A stretch of DNA of 64,000 nucleotides from Asterochloris sp. CNOR1 (Eukaryota > Chlorophyta > Trebouxiophyceae > Trebouxiales > Trebouxiaceae): assembly GCA_963969365.1 (NCBI GenBank), contig OZ017754.1:558001-622000 (forward strand), read 5' to 3'. Positions 11,754 through 23,246 of this stretch are shown here, in pieces; within the stretch, counting starts at the first letter, position 1; every line of letters begins with the position of its first letter. The notes under the pieces are model-generated. The model did no database searches and was not told the DNA's origin. It worked only from the letters and a program-made list of their open reading frames with translations. A program made the translations under genes and the position numbers.

Positions 11754-12790
11754 CACCTTGCAGAGGACAAGCAGCAGCTGGTGTGGCGAGCCTTCTTGGA
11801 CCTCAGCAAAGCCGCCGATACTGTCTGCAGGCCGCTGCTGCGGCAGATGCTGCGCAGCTGACGCCTGTTGCTCAGGTTGAATGTTGTGCTGCAAACTCTG
11901 CACAATGGGCAATCTGCCCATGTTTGATGCGAAGCGGTGCTGCTGCGAGCCTTCAACTCAAAGCTGGTGTCAAGCAGGGACATGTTCATGCTCCCCTGCT
12001 GTTCAACCTGCTACTGCACTGTGTGGCAAGGCCAGAGGTGCAGCAGCATGGCACCCGCCTGGCCCACAAGATGAATGGGTAGGCAGCTACAGCCAACCTG
12101 ACGCACGATCTGAGGCTCTGGCTGGTCCAGTATGCTAACTACCTCAGGCAGGGTCCCCAGAGGTGCTGGCTGTAGCCATCTTGGCCACAGACAGGGTGTT
12201 TGGTGCCTGGAACTTGCACCTCACTGATGGGGTGACCAAGGTCATGGCAGCAGGCCGAGACACTGCTGCTGCAGCTGGCGCTGCTCACGGCCTGCGGCGT
12301 GCTGGACCTCACTGTTAGCAGTGTAGACGGGGCCCGGCACCACCTGGCCGGGGCTGGCTCCTGGCCACTCCCAGACATCAGCAAGGCGCTGAAGGCCACA
12401 GTGTACAGAACTTTATGCGCAGCCACCTGCTGCACGGCGCTGAGACTTGGCCTGTGCTGATGGGTTGCATGCAAAGCGCTCTGCTTGCTGGAGTGATCCA
12501 GATGTGCTGCGGTAAATGCACATGCGGCCTGATGCAATGGAAGCATGTGCCCAACAGGCACGGCAGGCACCTCACTGAATGTTCCCAGCATCAGCAGGTG
12601 CCTCAAGAGCAAGCGCACGCGCCAGCTAGGCCATGTTCAGCGGAATGCAGATGACCGCCTTGTCAAACAGATGCTGCATTCCAATGCTCTTGGCTGTCAT
12701 AGCTTGGGAGCCCTCAGCTGTCTGGCGCACACTGGCTGCAAGGAACCAGAGCGCCACCACCGACCCTTTTGCCTGCTCAAGCCCTAACAT
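11754..12790 (+). mobile_element. Decayed non-LTR (LINE-type) retrotransposon fragment
   Basis: Pieces of a reverse transcriptase ORF appear in order but in shifting frames. They are FLDLSKAADTV at about 11791-11823 (the usual FLD..KAFD motif), GVKQGHVHAPLLFNLLL near 11965-12018 (the usual GVKQGC.LSPLLFNL), LLHGAETW near 12427-12450, and a C-terminal LGHVQRNADDRLVKQML near 12626-12678 (the usual GHV.RM.DDRLPK.). The catalytic YADD box is not readable. Multiple stops and frameshifts show it is dead. The ends, target-site duplications and 5' part cannot be defined by eye. This is the only recognisable transposon remnant in the window. Confidence 0.75.
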
Positions 12791-13157
12791 TTAGCAACGT
12801 CTGCTAAAACTACAGACTACAACCTGAGTGCTGCCAGCCCTGTGACGCCAGATGGCAAGCTCACAACTGGTTCCAGATGCATTACAATCATGTGGTGAAA
12901 TGTCAGACTTTCTGAACTGAATCAGATGTTCAGCAAACGCAGATGCAGATAATTGTACGCAGTACATTGAGCTGCCAGTCAGCGGCAAGCCTCGAATCTG
13001 GCAGCAAGCAGTCCTGGAGGCATATGGCGCAGGCAGAGACGGGGGCCTAGGGGCTATGTATATGCGACTTGATACGATGTACTGTTCATTCAAAATTGTC
13101 AAGCTGTCCTGGAACAGACTGGGGGTGCATCTGCACGAGCGCTAGGGCGTGGGTTCG
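12791..13157. other. Intergenic stretch with no gene seen
   Basis: No exon with splice signals is apparent. Plus-strand TTACA at 12882-12886 reads TGTAA on the minus strand and could end the transcript of the minus-strand gene that stops at 13158. Confidence 0.4.
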
Positions 13158-14165
13158 TCAGCGAACGGTCTCAAATGGCAATTTTGATTTGTCCAGAGGC
13201 CGTGGCCGGAAGGCATCCCACTGCTGCCCACGGGCCATCTTGATTTTACTGGGTGTGATTGTGCTGCCCTTGGCTTCTGCAGCCTGAGCCCCAGCCTCGC
13301 CAGAGAAGTAATGCCCCAGTGCATTCTTCGCTGGGCTGCTGCTAGCCTGATTCTTCCTGTGCGCAGCCTGGGCCCCACCCCGCAGCATGTCTGCTGCTGT
13401 GCTGCCAGAGGAGTCGGCCTGCGCCTGCTCAGCTGCGTCCCGGCGGAAGTAGAAGCCCAGCGGCTTGTCGCTCTGCTTGGCCTCGCTCCCCTCACCAAGG
13501 CCCTGCAGCAGGCTGCCGCTTTGCTTCGCCACATCGTTCTGCAGAAAACCCTTGCTGGGGTCCCCCAGAGCGCCTGCAGCCAGAACGGGGAAGTGTTGCT
13601 GCCGTTCTGGGGCTGCCGCTGCCAGCAAACTGCACGCATGAGCAGGCCTGATGCTGCACAGCTTCCGAAAAAGAGCCTTCTCAGCAGCTACACCGTCTGG
13701 GATAATATCTGAGGTGACGCCCACCTGCTGCCTCTGCCAGCTGAGGCGCTTGCACAGCACTGTCGCTGAAGATCCTGCCATTGTTCTCTAAAGACGCGTC
13801 CTCCAGCTTGCTCTCCCGCAGATTTCTGTCGCCGTGGAGAAACTCCACACGCTTCTCTGCAGGGAAACAGTGGATCTGAGGACCTCTGTGGGCTGCATGG
13901 GCAGCTGCCAACATCTTGAGGCAGCTTGCAGCCAAAATGCTCTCAGATGCAACATCCACACTCGCATGCTCACCTGAGTTGAGAATGCCCTCTTCTTGCA
14001 CAAAGGCGCCTCTGGAGCTGCCTGGAACAGCAGGGGCAGGGGGTTGGCTGAAGGTGGCCGAGTCTTGAGCAAGAGCGGCAAGGGGGACTCACTGGCTTCG
14101 AATCCGCTTGTTACCCAGAGTAAGGTCGCCACAAATAATGTGAAAGACAAGGCCATCACGACCAT
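13158..14165 (-). CDS. Unknown secreted or endomembrane protein with signal peptide
   Basis: Four exons (14165-14093, 14021-13974, 13856-13725, 13573-13158) join in phase to 222 aa. The N-terminus MVVMALSFTLFVATLLW is a clear signal peptide or anchor, followed by SGFEAS. The mature part is hydrophilic and rich in Ala, Gln, Ser and Lys. It contains two similar short motifs, PLGFYFRR and ALGHYFSG, about 50 residues apart, which may mark an internal repeat. The C-terminus is basic. No Cys pattern, catalytic motif or known domain is visible, so I do not assign a function. The start was chosen because it is the first ATG of the hydrophobic leader and all three introns have GT-AG ends. Confidence 0.68.
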
Positions 14166-16352
14166 GATGGAAGGAACGAGCGCCAGCTCTGCTAAGCTCC
14201 ACAGCCGCTGAATTCACGGAAGATCATGCTGCTGAAGTCTTGCATGTCACGGCAGCCTTTCCTCCAAGGGGCATCAGAACTGCACAAAGTCCCCTTGAGT
14301 GATTCAGATTCAGATTCCGTAGGCCTCAAACGACGACCGGGCATGGACTGTATGCAGATTGAATAGATCAGTGGACTGTGCTGGCGAGTCGAACTGAAAC
14401 TCATACAAGTCAGAAAGCTTTGATGTTAGACCGGCAGGTCAGAAACGGTTGGTGGACCAGGGCATTCCCATGCATGGCCATATGGCACATCGAGAGGGCC
14501 ATACGAAAGTGTCTGCCTCTCATCCAGGCCCAGGTGCATCCCTGGTGCTGCCCAGCACATTGGCCTGCTGGAGCAGTGTTGCCCTGACAAAGGTGGCAAT
14601 CTGGCTAGGAGGTTGCTGAAAGAACCCCAGCGATGACTGCTGCGGCTGAGCAAAGAGGTGGCTGTGGCAGATCGAAGGTCTGCAAAGTCTGGGCACTGTT
14701 ACACTAAAGCTATATGTTGCTCATCCTCCGCAGCACTGGCTGACTTGGAGGTACACAGGTTGTGTCCTCCGTTTGAAGGTGGGGCTCGTGGTGGCGGCCA
14801 GTCCGCTGGTTTGACTTTTCATCTGATGCTGGCGAGGGATTGAGGCAGCCGAAAGCCTCTGATCTTGGACAAGTGTGGCTGCATGTGCTGGGGACCCCGC
14901 ATTCATGTAGGTGGTCACTCCTTGGCATGAAAAATTCTAAGGAAAACTATAATCATTAAAGCGCATTTCGCCAGTGTGCCTGGAAGGCCAGCCCGCTGCC
15001 ACTTGATCACAATGGACAGCTTTTGACCTACGTCATTGGTCACTTCGTCTAAGCCGGCCTCTGGCCATACTCAAGGAGGCGGTTGCTGCTCACTACATCT
15101 ATCTGCAGCAGTCGGCAGCAGTGAGGTGAGCCTATTCGTGCCAAATCTGAGGCTGAGGAGCTCTATGTGCCCCAACATTTTTGTCCTGCTTGCACCATGG
15201 TGAAGGGCTGTTTCTTGTCCTGGCTTGCAGCTCTGCAGCCTGATCACTTTGCCTGTCTGTAAACTCTCATGGTCTCCCGTGCTGCATGCGTGTACAGGCT
15301 CAGGCGGTGTCTTGGGAGGCTGGCCCCAAGGCAAGACATGCATGGCCGTCACCCCTAGCACCTGAGCCCTCAGCGCAGCTGTTGGCCTGCTGAAATTCTG
15401 ATCAGGTGGCTGACTTGAGACAGGGTTGTGGAGCTAAGGTCACCAGGTCAGCCCTTGTCGCTGGCTGGCTGCTCCCTGTCTCTTGCTTGGAGAAACCTTG
15501 CAGTGCCTGTTTGGGCAAACTGTTCGGGGAAACAGGCCTCCCGCACACTTGGTCTGAAGTGCTGCAATGCCACCACACTCCTGGCACGGTAACTGTGCGG
15601 GCAGAAAGGCCGCGCCTAGGCCGGCCACCCAATGCGATGGGGCTTGATGGTCTCCCTTGCTGCAGGTTGCGCAGGGACCAGAGCTGGGACAGCAGGGCAC
15701 ACTCCAATGGCTGCAGCTGCCACACGGAGCAGTGCGGCCGCTGCAGCGGTTCAGGACACGCATCAGTGAGTGCACAGCTGCCTCCCAAACGGTGTGACTG
15801 ACTGAGCTGCTGGCCTGTGCAGTTCCATTCATCTGGCCCATAGTGTACAGGCTTACTCCACCATTAGCTTACTGTATGCCATGTGCCCCATACATTGCTG
15901 CTCACATAAGCCAGCCCAGCTGGACCAACAAAGTGCAAGCAACGGTGGCAGCATATTCTGCAAAGGAGGTTCAAGTGATGCCAGGTCTGGCAGCCCAAGG
16001 CATGGGCCGCCACGCAATACTTTGTGAAATTAGTCAGAGGCATGTGGCGTCCTGGGCACAGTCAAGCCATCATGCCCTGCCTCATGCAGGCAAGGCAGCC
16101 CTTCTTGCGCGCAATGGGGCAGCCATGCAAGCAGTCCAATGCCCGCAAGCAGGCACCTGTAAGCAACTGCACAGTCAAGCACAGTGCGTGCCTACCTGCA
16201 GCAGGTACAGGGTGGTGTCCTCTGGAAGCCTCAGCGCATATCCCACCCACAAGGGTGACAGGGGCAGCCAAGCAGACATGCAGGCTGGCCTGCATCAGGT
16301 GTGCACATGCGGCGCTGCCCTGATGTCAAGCCCTGCACTCACCTGCCTGCAG
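14166..16352. other. Poorly resolved region upstream of the response regulator
   Basis: An A/T-rich patch at 14930-14960 stands out from the GC-rich surroundings and could be a promoter. Two plus-strand segments look coding and end at good donors: about 15020-15125 (contains LAILKEAVAAHYIYLQQS, before GTGAGC) and 15666-15765 (CTGCAG acceptor, GTGAGT donor). They can be joined in one phase, but I cannot link them to the response regulator or to a family. The first coding exon of the response regulator must lie somewhere here. Confidence 0.35.
15020..15765 (+). CDS. Candidate orphan exons, family unknown
   Basis: Exon-like segments at about 15020-15125 and 15666-15765 have clean splice borders. 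In one joint phase the second is Cys-rich (CSCHTEQCGRC), while in another it reads as a plain helical segment. They may be 5' exons of the downstream response regulator, a separate small gene, or chance. Evidence is limited to open frame plus splice signals. Confidence 0.25.
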
Positions 16353-16400
16353 CGGGTACAAGCTAACGTCGGGAAGCCTTGGCATCCCTCCGACATGGAC
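16196..16400 (+). repeat. Duplicated acceptor/exon head before the receiver exon
   Basis: CTGCAG followed by a CAGGTACA...GGAAGCCT pattern at about 16196-16260 resembles the real acceptor and exon head at 16347-16400, about 151 bases downstream. The copies are diverged. Confidence 0.55.
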
Positions 16401-19400
16401 ACCAGGCAGCAGCGAGAAGCTGAAAGTTCTTGTGGTGGATGACGACATCCTCTGCCTCAAGCTGGTGGCAGAGATGCTGCGGCGATGTATGATATACGAA
16501 GGTGAGGCTGCAGAGGCTGTCTGAGGTGGCGTGCTGGAAACTGCAGGCTACTGCCCGCCTGGGCTGACAGTCTGTGCTTCAGGCTGTGGCAGAGATGCAA
16601 CCGTGAGTTGCTCTGAAGGTGAGGAAGGGCAGCCAGCTATTGCGAAGGGGCCTGCTGGAGGCTGTGGGCTACTGCCTGCCTGATACTGCCAGTCTGTTCC
16701 CAAGGGTTGCCCCAGAGATGCTGCTACAGTGTTGCTGTGAAGGTGGGGGAGAGGGGGCAGCTGGCAGGCTGTCTTGGGTGGCTTGCTGAAATTTGTAGGC
16801 TACCTGCTTGGCCTGCCCGCAGGGTAGTGCTAATCTGTGCCTCAGGCTGGTGGGGGATATGTTGCAACGGAGGTGGGGCAGCACAACAGCAGGTTGCTGA
16901 TACCTGCAGAGCCTAGGTTGCACTGCCAGCTGGAGCTGGCACTTTGTATTTCTAAGCAGGTGGTGGCACGGTGCCTACGCAGGCCACATGGGCTGCCTGG
17001 CCCTCTTCGCAGGGGTGCGAGCTGTGATGGTAAGGGATATATAGTCTGTGTGCTGGTCTGGGAGGTGCTGCCCCGCGGTCCTGCAGGGTTCTTTCCTCGT
17101 AGGTCTGCTTTGCGGCCGGCTTGTCCACATGGTGTTTTGCCTCTCATAGCTGCAACAAGCTGGTTTTGACTCTCGTGGAGCTGCTTATCCTGATCTTTGC
17201 ATGTAAGCAACGGCTGTGACTAGTCACCGGTGACCGTTCTCCGCCGGTACAGAATGAGCGAGCGATCTTGGTGAAGCGTACTGCAGGAGCCAGGAGGCTC
17301 ATGCAACAGCACCCCTAGGCATGCTGCCCTGTACTGTCGCTCCCACCCGTGCCATGACTGCAGATCACCCTGTGCTGCAAAGCTGACCTGCTTGCTGATG
17401 GCCTGCTGCCCTGTGCAACAGTGTGCCACACTTCTGTGGACCGCATGCCAGTTTGCCCTGCAGTGACAACCTGCCCGAATGCCATGACCGCGCTGGATCG
17501 GCTGCGGGACCGCCGGCAACATTTTGACCTCGTTCTGTCTGACGTCTACATGCCAGGCAAGCCTGGCCCTGTGTAGCCCGCCCTGGAGCTGTGCTTGGGT
17601 GCTGGGCTGCAGCTTGCCATGTGCGCCCCCCTACGTGTCTTGCTAACTTCCTGCAGTGAAGATTTCATGCTCATTGTTCTCGTTGACAAGACCAGGCCTG
17701 CAGAAATGTGGTATGCCTTGCTCGGCCTTTGGGTCTCAACTTCTGCCTTCGCTGCAGACATGGACGGCTTCAAGCTTTTAGAGCACATTGGCCTGGAGCT
17801 GGACCTGCCAGTTATCAGTGAGTACACCACTGCTTAGACATTTTGATGCCTTGACCAGAGCTCAAACTCGCGCTGCCTGAGAGCATCTGCTTGTCTTGAC
17901 TTGATGACCCAGTCATCCTGCTGCACAGTCCACCACAGGTGTCAGCAGCATGGGTCACAGCACTGACTGCTACCTCACATCAGAGCCACTGACTGCTACC
18001 TCACATCAGAGCCAACACTGCAGTCTCTGCATAGCGTGTTGCCAGTCTGGGCAACAGCAGAGACAGCGATGCCTCAAGGGGTCTCCCCAAGAGTGGCTGC
18101 ACATGTTCATGTTGCAAGGCCTGTCCCAGGGAACAGCACTGCAGCACTGCAAAGTTTGATGCCTGGCTGTGCCCTGCAGTGATGTCCTCCAATGGCGAGA
18201 CAAATGTTGTGCTCCAAGGGGTCACTCACGGCGCTGTTGACTTCCTGATCAAGCCAGTGCGCATCGAGGAGCTGCGCAATGTGTGGCAGCATGTTGTTCG
18301 CAGGAAACGTGGGCAGGTGCACTCCTTGTTGTGTGCGTGACTCATATGCTCAGCATGCACAAGCGTATGCTCTGTGAATGTGCGGGAGGTGCCAAACTTG
18401 ACGGGCAAGCTGGGGATCTGGGTATCTTTGAGTGCTTGGCTGCCCTGCCCAGTGCTGTGCAGCACAGCGGCGCTCACTGCAAGTGGGTCAAGGCAGCATG
18501 ACAGAGCTTGTTGAAGATGCCTTGTGATGTGCAGTGTACTGCCAGCTTGCAGCAACATACCTAGCATGGCACTGCCAGAGACCTGTACATTTAGTCCCAT
18601 GCCCAGCACTCAATAATCAGACCTGCTGCAGTCCAAAGCACAGAGAAGCTGTGCTCATGAGTACCTCCTGCCTGCCTTTGCAGAGAGCGAGTGGCGAAAG
18701 CAGGGAGGGTGAGGGGCGGGAGGGCTCTGTGGATGAGGAGGAGGCAGAGGCAGGAGACGAGCACTCTCGTGTAGTGCGTGGCAGCGCAGAGAAGAAACGC
18801 AAAGAGGTGCGGCACGCTGTGCGCCGCAAACCCATGCCAGCAGCAGCCCATGGACGCTTGATATGTCCTGAGCTAGCGGCACAATGAGGGCTTGCAGTGA
18901 GGTGCTGCTGGTGCACACTTCCTGCTCCCATCAGTGCTTTGCACAACCTGTTTGCTAGCAACTTGCACCTCCTGCATGGTCTGGCACGCACAACTCATTG
19001 CTGTTTTTGAGGCATGCGCTGTGGCATGCTGTGCACTCGTACTGGCCTGGACTGAGTGCCACTTGCAGCGCTACAAAGGTGCAAGTTGCCAGCGCTGGTC
19101 ATCTCATCTCACAGCAGCTCTACAAATGTGGCACTGAGGCTTGTGTACTGTGCAGATGTCCTCCAGTGTGCCAGACTTTCTCGGGAGTAACGAGCTGGAT
19201 CGAGACTCAGCCGCAAGAAAGGTGTGCTGGGTCTGAAGTGCTCTAGGTGGTCATCGCCAGGGCCGGTCTGTCCAATGTGTGGCAGGATGCAGGCTCAGGA
19301 TTTGCTAGTGCTGCAATGTCAGGCCAGGCAGGCCTGCTGTGTATTTAGACCTGCAGGTTAGGGGCTGCCCTGTGACAGGTGTTGCACACTGCTGCTGCCT

Positions 19401-22400
19401 GTTGCCTGGAGCCCAGCCACATGTGATCAGGCTCCTGCACAGTGCTGTGATGGACACTGCTAGGACGCTGCTGCCTGCTGCCTGCAGCGGCGAGACAGCG
19501 ACGACGCAGAGCCATCGCTGAAGAAGCCTCGCGTCGTCTGGTCGGTGGAGATGCATCAGCAGTTTGTGAACGCGGTCAATCAGCTTGGCATTGACAGTGA
19601 GTCACCCACTGTATTCGACTCTTGCTGCCTGGGCTGATCACTGTTCCACATAGTTCGTAAGTGCCTGACTGAGCTCTGCCCTGGCTGGGATTCCACTGCT
19701 TGCTCCAAGGGTTGGAAATGTGTGCTGCTGCTCTGCCGGCGGTGCCATGCCTGCAAGACCCTGCCTGCTGCTGCCAAGAGCCGTCAGCAGTGTTGGCCTA
19801 GCTTGCCCCCACATGGTCTCCTCATTGCTTGCACTTGTGGCAGATAGCTGTCTGACTGGCAACAACGGTGACCAGAGCCTGCCTGCTGCCGCAGAAGCTG
19901 TGCCCAAGCGCATTTTGGATCTCATGAATGTGGAGGGTTTGACGCGTGAGAATGTCGCAAGCCACCTTCAGGTCAGCTGTAGTATCTGCTTGCTGGCTAT
20001 GTGGAAGTTTTCCACCCTGCTTTGTGTCTATGTCTGCTAGGGGCAGCAGGTTCCAGCATTGCTCACTCCGTGTCCCATAGCTGCCTCCATGCATGTGAAG
20101 GAGCCTGAAGCCTGACCTGTCTTCCATGCGATGTAGCCTTGCCAAGGGACTGAAGCCCTGCACAATAGAAATGCTGCACTGTGCTCAGGCTGATGTGTCT
20201 GCCTCTCCCTGCAGAAATACCGCCTGTACCTCAAACGTGTGTCAGGGGTGCAGCTAGGGAAGGATCCCATGAAGGGCATCAAGGGAGGCATCGACTTTGG
20301 GGCGTTGATGAGCAACTCTGTCATGGGCATGGGCATGAGGCCGCAGCAGGCCATGCCCGGCATACAGCCAGTGAGTCACTATGCAAACAAAAAAGCAACC
20401 TTACTACTGAACGGCTGATACATGTTACAAGGTGCATCTGCGTACCTGTTATAGAGCTGTACGGGTGAACACATGGAGCAAAGCAAGTGCGAAGCAAGTG
20501 CACAGGCGTCCAGGGGGCCATTGCGGCTCAGGCGCCCGGCCTCCCTGTAAGGCTGACGCTGAAACGGGTGCTGCACTCCACTGGCAGCTGGTGGGCTGCT
20601 ATGCACAGGTGCCACCCTGCAAGCTGAAGGGGAAGCATGCACCTGCTGCCCAGCTGGGTGCTGCAGCCTTTGCAAAGTGCTACACTTGCCCTGCCAAGCC
20701 TCTTGGAGCCGCTGCTTTGCCCTGCCATGCAAGAGCTCCCCCGCGATGCCGCATCACTCTCAGAACCCATGCAGGGTCTTGGGATGCCCTTGGCAGGGAT
20801 GCCCGGAGCTCAAGACAACTCGGCGCGGCACCTGATGCAGATGCAGATGCAGGGCATGAACCTGCAGCAGATGCAGGGCATGGGCATTACCGGTGCGTCT
20901 TGCTCTATTTTGCATGGTGTGCTCACCTTCCACTGTTTTCAGGAGCCATATTTGCCTGCAACTTCTGTGCGTCATGCGCTGGAGAGCTCTCTTGCTTGCA
21001 TCTGTGTGCCTCTTCCTGCTGTGCTCTGCCCACCAAGGTGTTAGCTTGCTCTCAAGCTTGGCCAGTGTGGCGGTGCTCATCTGGGACTTGACTGCGTCCC
21101 AGCTGTTGGGGCCCAGATGCGCTACTGGTAACCTCAAGCACTACCACAGATGCGGGTGCTACCTGTAGGTGGCCTGCCCGACCCTGGAGCCCTTGGGGTG
21201 ACGGCAAACCCTTTGCTGGGCATGGGGTTAGCAGCCGGGGCAGCTGCAGGGCTGCCTAGCCACCAGCATCTCATGACGGGCATGCAGCAGCCTGCGGGCA
21301 TGCAGCAGCCTGCAGGCGTGCTGGCCATGGGGGGCTTTGCTGCGCAGCAGCCACAGGGTGAGACCAGGCATGACTGCCGCTTTCTTTGGGTGCATTGTTG
21401 TGTTCCCAGATAGCAGTACTGCACTTGGCTGGGCCTTGTTCTTGCTGGCACTGCAGACTTGCCTGTTGGTGGCAGGCCTCAGGTCTTGCCGAACCACACT
21501 GTCTGGCTGTGTTCTGCTAACTCTGCCTCTGTGGTGTCCAAACGCCTCTTGGCTTATCCTCACTGCTGACCTCTGCCACCCTGCAGCCCCCCCCAGCGAC
21601 TCTGGCTTGTCTGGCGAGACAGGGTCCGACGCCGCCATGATGAGCAGCATGCTTAACAGCGCGTTGTACCAGCCCAGCTCCGCTGCCCTGCCTGCCTCCC
21701 TGGACCAAGTGGCCGTTGCAGTGGATGGGCGGCGCTCAGGGAGCTTGGGCAGGGTCGAGTCCAACGCCTTGCGCAGCAGGCTGGGAGCGGGCATGCAGCC
21801 CGCAGACCACATGGCCGCTGCCATGGCGCAGCAAATGGGCATGCGCGCACCCATGGGGCTGGCACAGGGCCTGCCCCAGCAGGTGCGTCTTAGGAGCCAC
21901 AATAGATATGTGCTTGGATTGGCTGGCAGCCTGCAGGTAGTGCGCCTGACGGCAGGACTACCGGCCCAAAACGCTGTTCTGGTGTGCATTGTGCAAGTTT
22001 GAGTTGGGGATGATGCTGTTCGCCCTGTGAGTAACATCCTCAAGCATCCTGCTCAAATGCAGCAGCTCTTCACGGACTTCCATTGTTGCATTGTGCCATC
22101 TGAGTGCAGGCAATGGTTAACCACCCCATGCAGCAGCAGGCTGTGCTGCAGCCGGGCATGCTGGGACAGCCTCTGGGGGAGGATCAGCTGGGAGGGCAGC
22201 AGCTGGCAGCCAAGGCTGAGCCTCAAGCTAACATGGAGGAGCACATGGATGACATGTGGAATTTCTTCCTCAAGGTGGGCCTGTTAATTTTCTCTGCATA
22301 TAAGCCTGGCTGTTGCATGTTGCGAGTCTCATGACTGGCATGGGCATATCGAGCATGTTTGGACTGGGATCTGCTGGAGGGCTGAGGCTGCAAGCTGCTT

Positions 22401-22738
22401 TGTGGGCTGGCTCTCGGGCAGACTGCTGGCATGGGCAGGTCTCAATCTGGCCAAACACAATTTGCAATTTGGGTCTGCACCTGTGCTTGAGCAGGCTTGC
22501 TTCGGTGCACTGACCTGCCAGCTGCCTTGCATGTGGGTTGCCCACCAGGCAAGGGGGTTTTGCCTTCCGCAATGGGCCAAGGGTAGTGCTCCTGGCTTTC
22601 GATGGGGCTCTCGCGGCGCTCGACTGCTGATCTGACATCCTTTCAGAGAGTCGGCTGGCCTTATTTGACGCTGGCCGCTGCTGCTCAGCCAGACTGTGCT
22701 CAGCAGCTTCCATTTGTGTGGCTGCAGGATGAGGCATG
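16353..22738 (+). CDS. Type-B response regulator (receiver + GARP Myb-like DNA-binding)
   Basis: Fourteen exons join in phase to about 618 aa, 5' end missing: 16353-16501, 17464-17556, 17758-17817, 18180-18316, 18684-18806, 19156-19221, 19488-19596, 19895-19971, 20215-20370, 20667-20892, 21169-21357, 21587-21882, 22110-22274 and 22727-22738. The receiver domain has the acidic pocket in LVVDDD, the phospho-accepting Asp in LSDVYMP and the Lys in IKPVR. An acidic and basic linker follows. Next comes the GARP motif: [47 protein letters not shown]. The C-terminal half is Met/Gln/Gly-rich and probably activating, ending WNFFLKDEA. Type-B regulators are nuclear outputs of His-Asp phosphorelays, cytokinin-linked in plants. 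The intron after 17556 has a GC donor. There is no in-frame ATG in the first exon listed, so another exon lies upstream. Confidence 0.92.
16451..16890 (+). repeat. Four-copy tandem repeat of the receiver exon tail and donor
   Basis: The coding tail that starts TCTGCCTCAAGCTGGTGG at 16451 and ends at the donor at 16501 recurs in decayed form starting near 16571, 16693 and 16833. Each copy keeps the order TCTG..., AGATGCTG-like, GAAGGTGAGG-like. Spacing is about 120, 122 and 140 bases. A weaker fifth copy may start near 17044. All extra copies are inside the intron and carry frame changes. Confidence 0.8.
17557..17562 (+). other. GC-AG intron donor (CAG|GCAAGC) in the response regulator
   Basis: The exon ends TACATGCCAG and is followed by GCAAGC. 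Joining to the CTGCAG acceptor at 17757 restores the receiver sequence DVYMPDMDGF exactly, so the donor choice is well supported. Confidence 0.9.
17961..18012 (+). repeat. Perfect 26-bp tandem duplication in an intron
   Basis: The unit beginning CACTGACTGCTACCTCACAT and ending CAGAGC occurs twice back to back with no mismatch. It is intronic and probably recent. Confidence 0.9.
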
Positions 22739-23246
22739 AAGGATATCACCATCACCAACTGTGCACAGGCAGCGCAGTAGCAGCAGCAGACACAGTGACT
22801 GTTGAGGCTCTTGAGAGCATGCCATGATGTGGTCACAAACACATGATACACTTGGTGCACAGCGTGGCCCTGTGCACCATAATTTTTGTCCAATCAGTGG
22901 TTGCCGCACACGCTTCAGGTTTGTTGACACTTGTGAGCGAGTTACAATGCAATTCTCTGGTCCAACACTTCAAGTGATGCTTGTACACTGGCTTCTCTGG
23001 ACCCCCCTGCACATTTGCAGCGTTTGTCGTCAATTCTAATCAGTGTGGCCTGATGCTCAAAGTGGGGACGGCTGCTCAACTTATAATAGGAACATTCGGT
23101 TTGAAGCGGGCTAAGAGATACAGCAAGGGCAGGGGTACAAGCCTCAGTCATTCACATGCAAAAATCGTGTGACAGTGCCTACTGAGTGCAAATGAGCGGC
23201 GGGAGCTTCCGGCAGTCACAGTAGTAGTATTGTACGGGCCTGGCAC
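22739..23246. other. Convergent 3' flanks; no gene seen
   Basis: The interval lies between the stop of the response regulator and the stop of the minus-strand gene. It is less GC-rich than the coding regions, consistent with 3' UTRs. No supported exon or RNA gene was found. Confidence 0.45.

Noticed and set aside
14658-14928. Opposing open frames around 14.7-14.9 kb
   Set aside because: Short, with no coding-like periodicity and no matched splice borders.
16571-16890. Extra functional receiver exons
   Set aside because: The copies have frame changes, and adding them would disrupt the receiver fold that the joined exons complete exactly.
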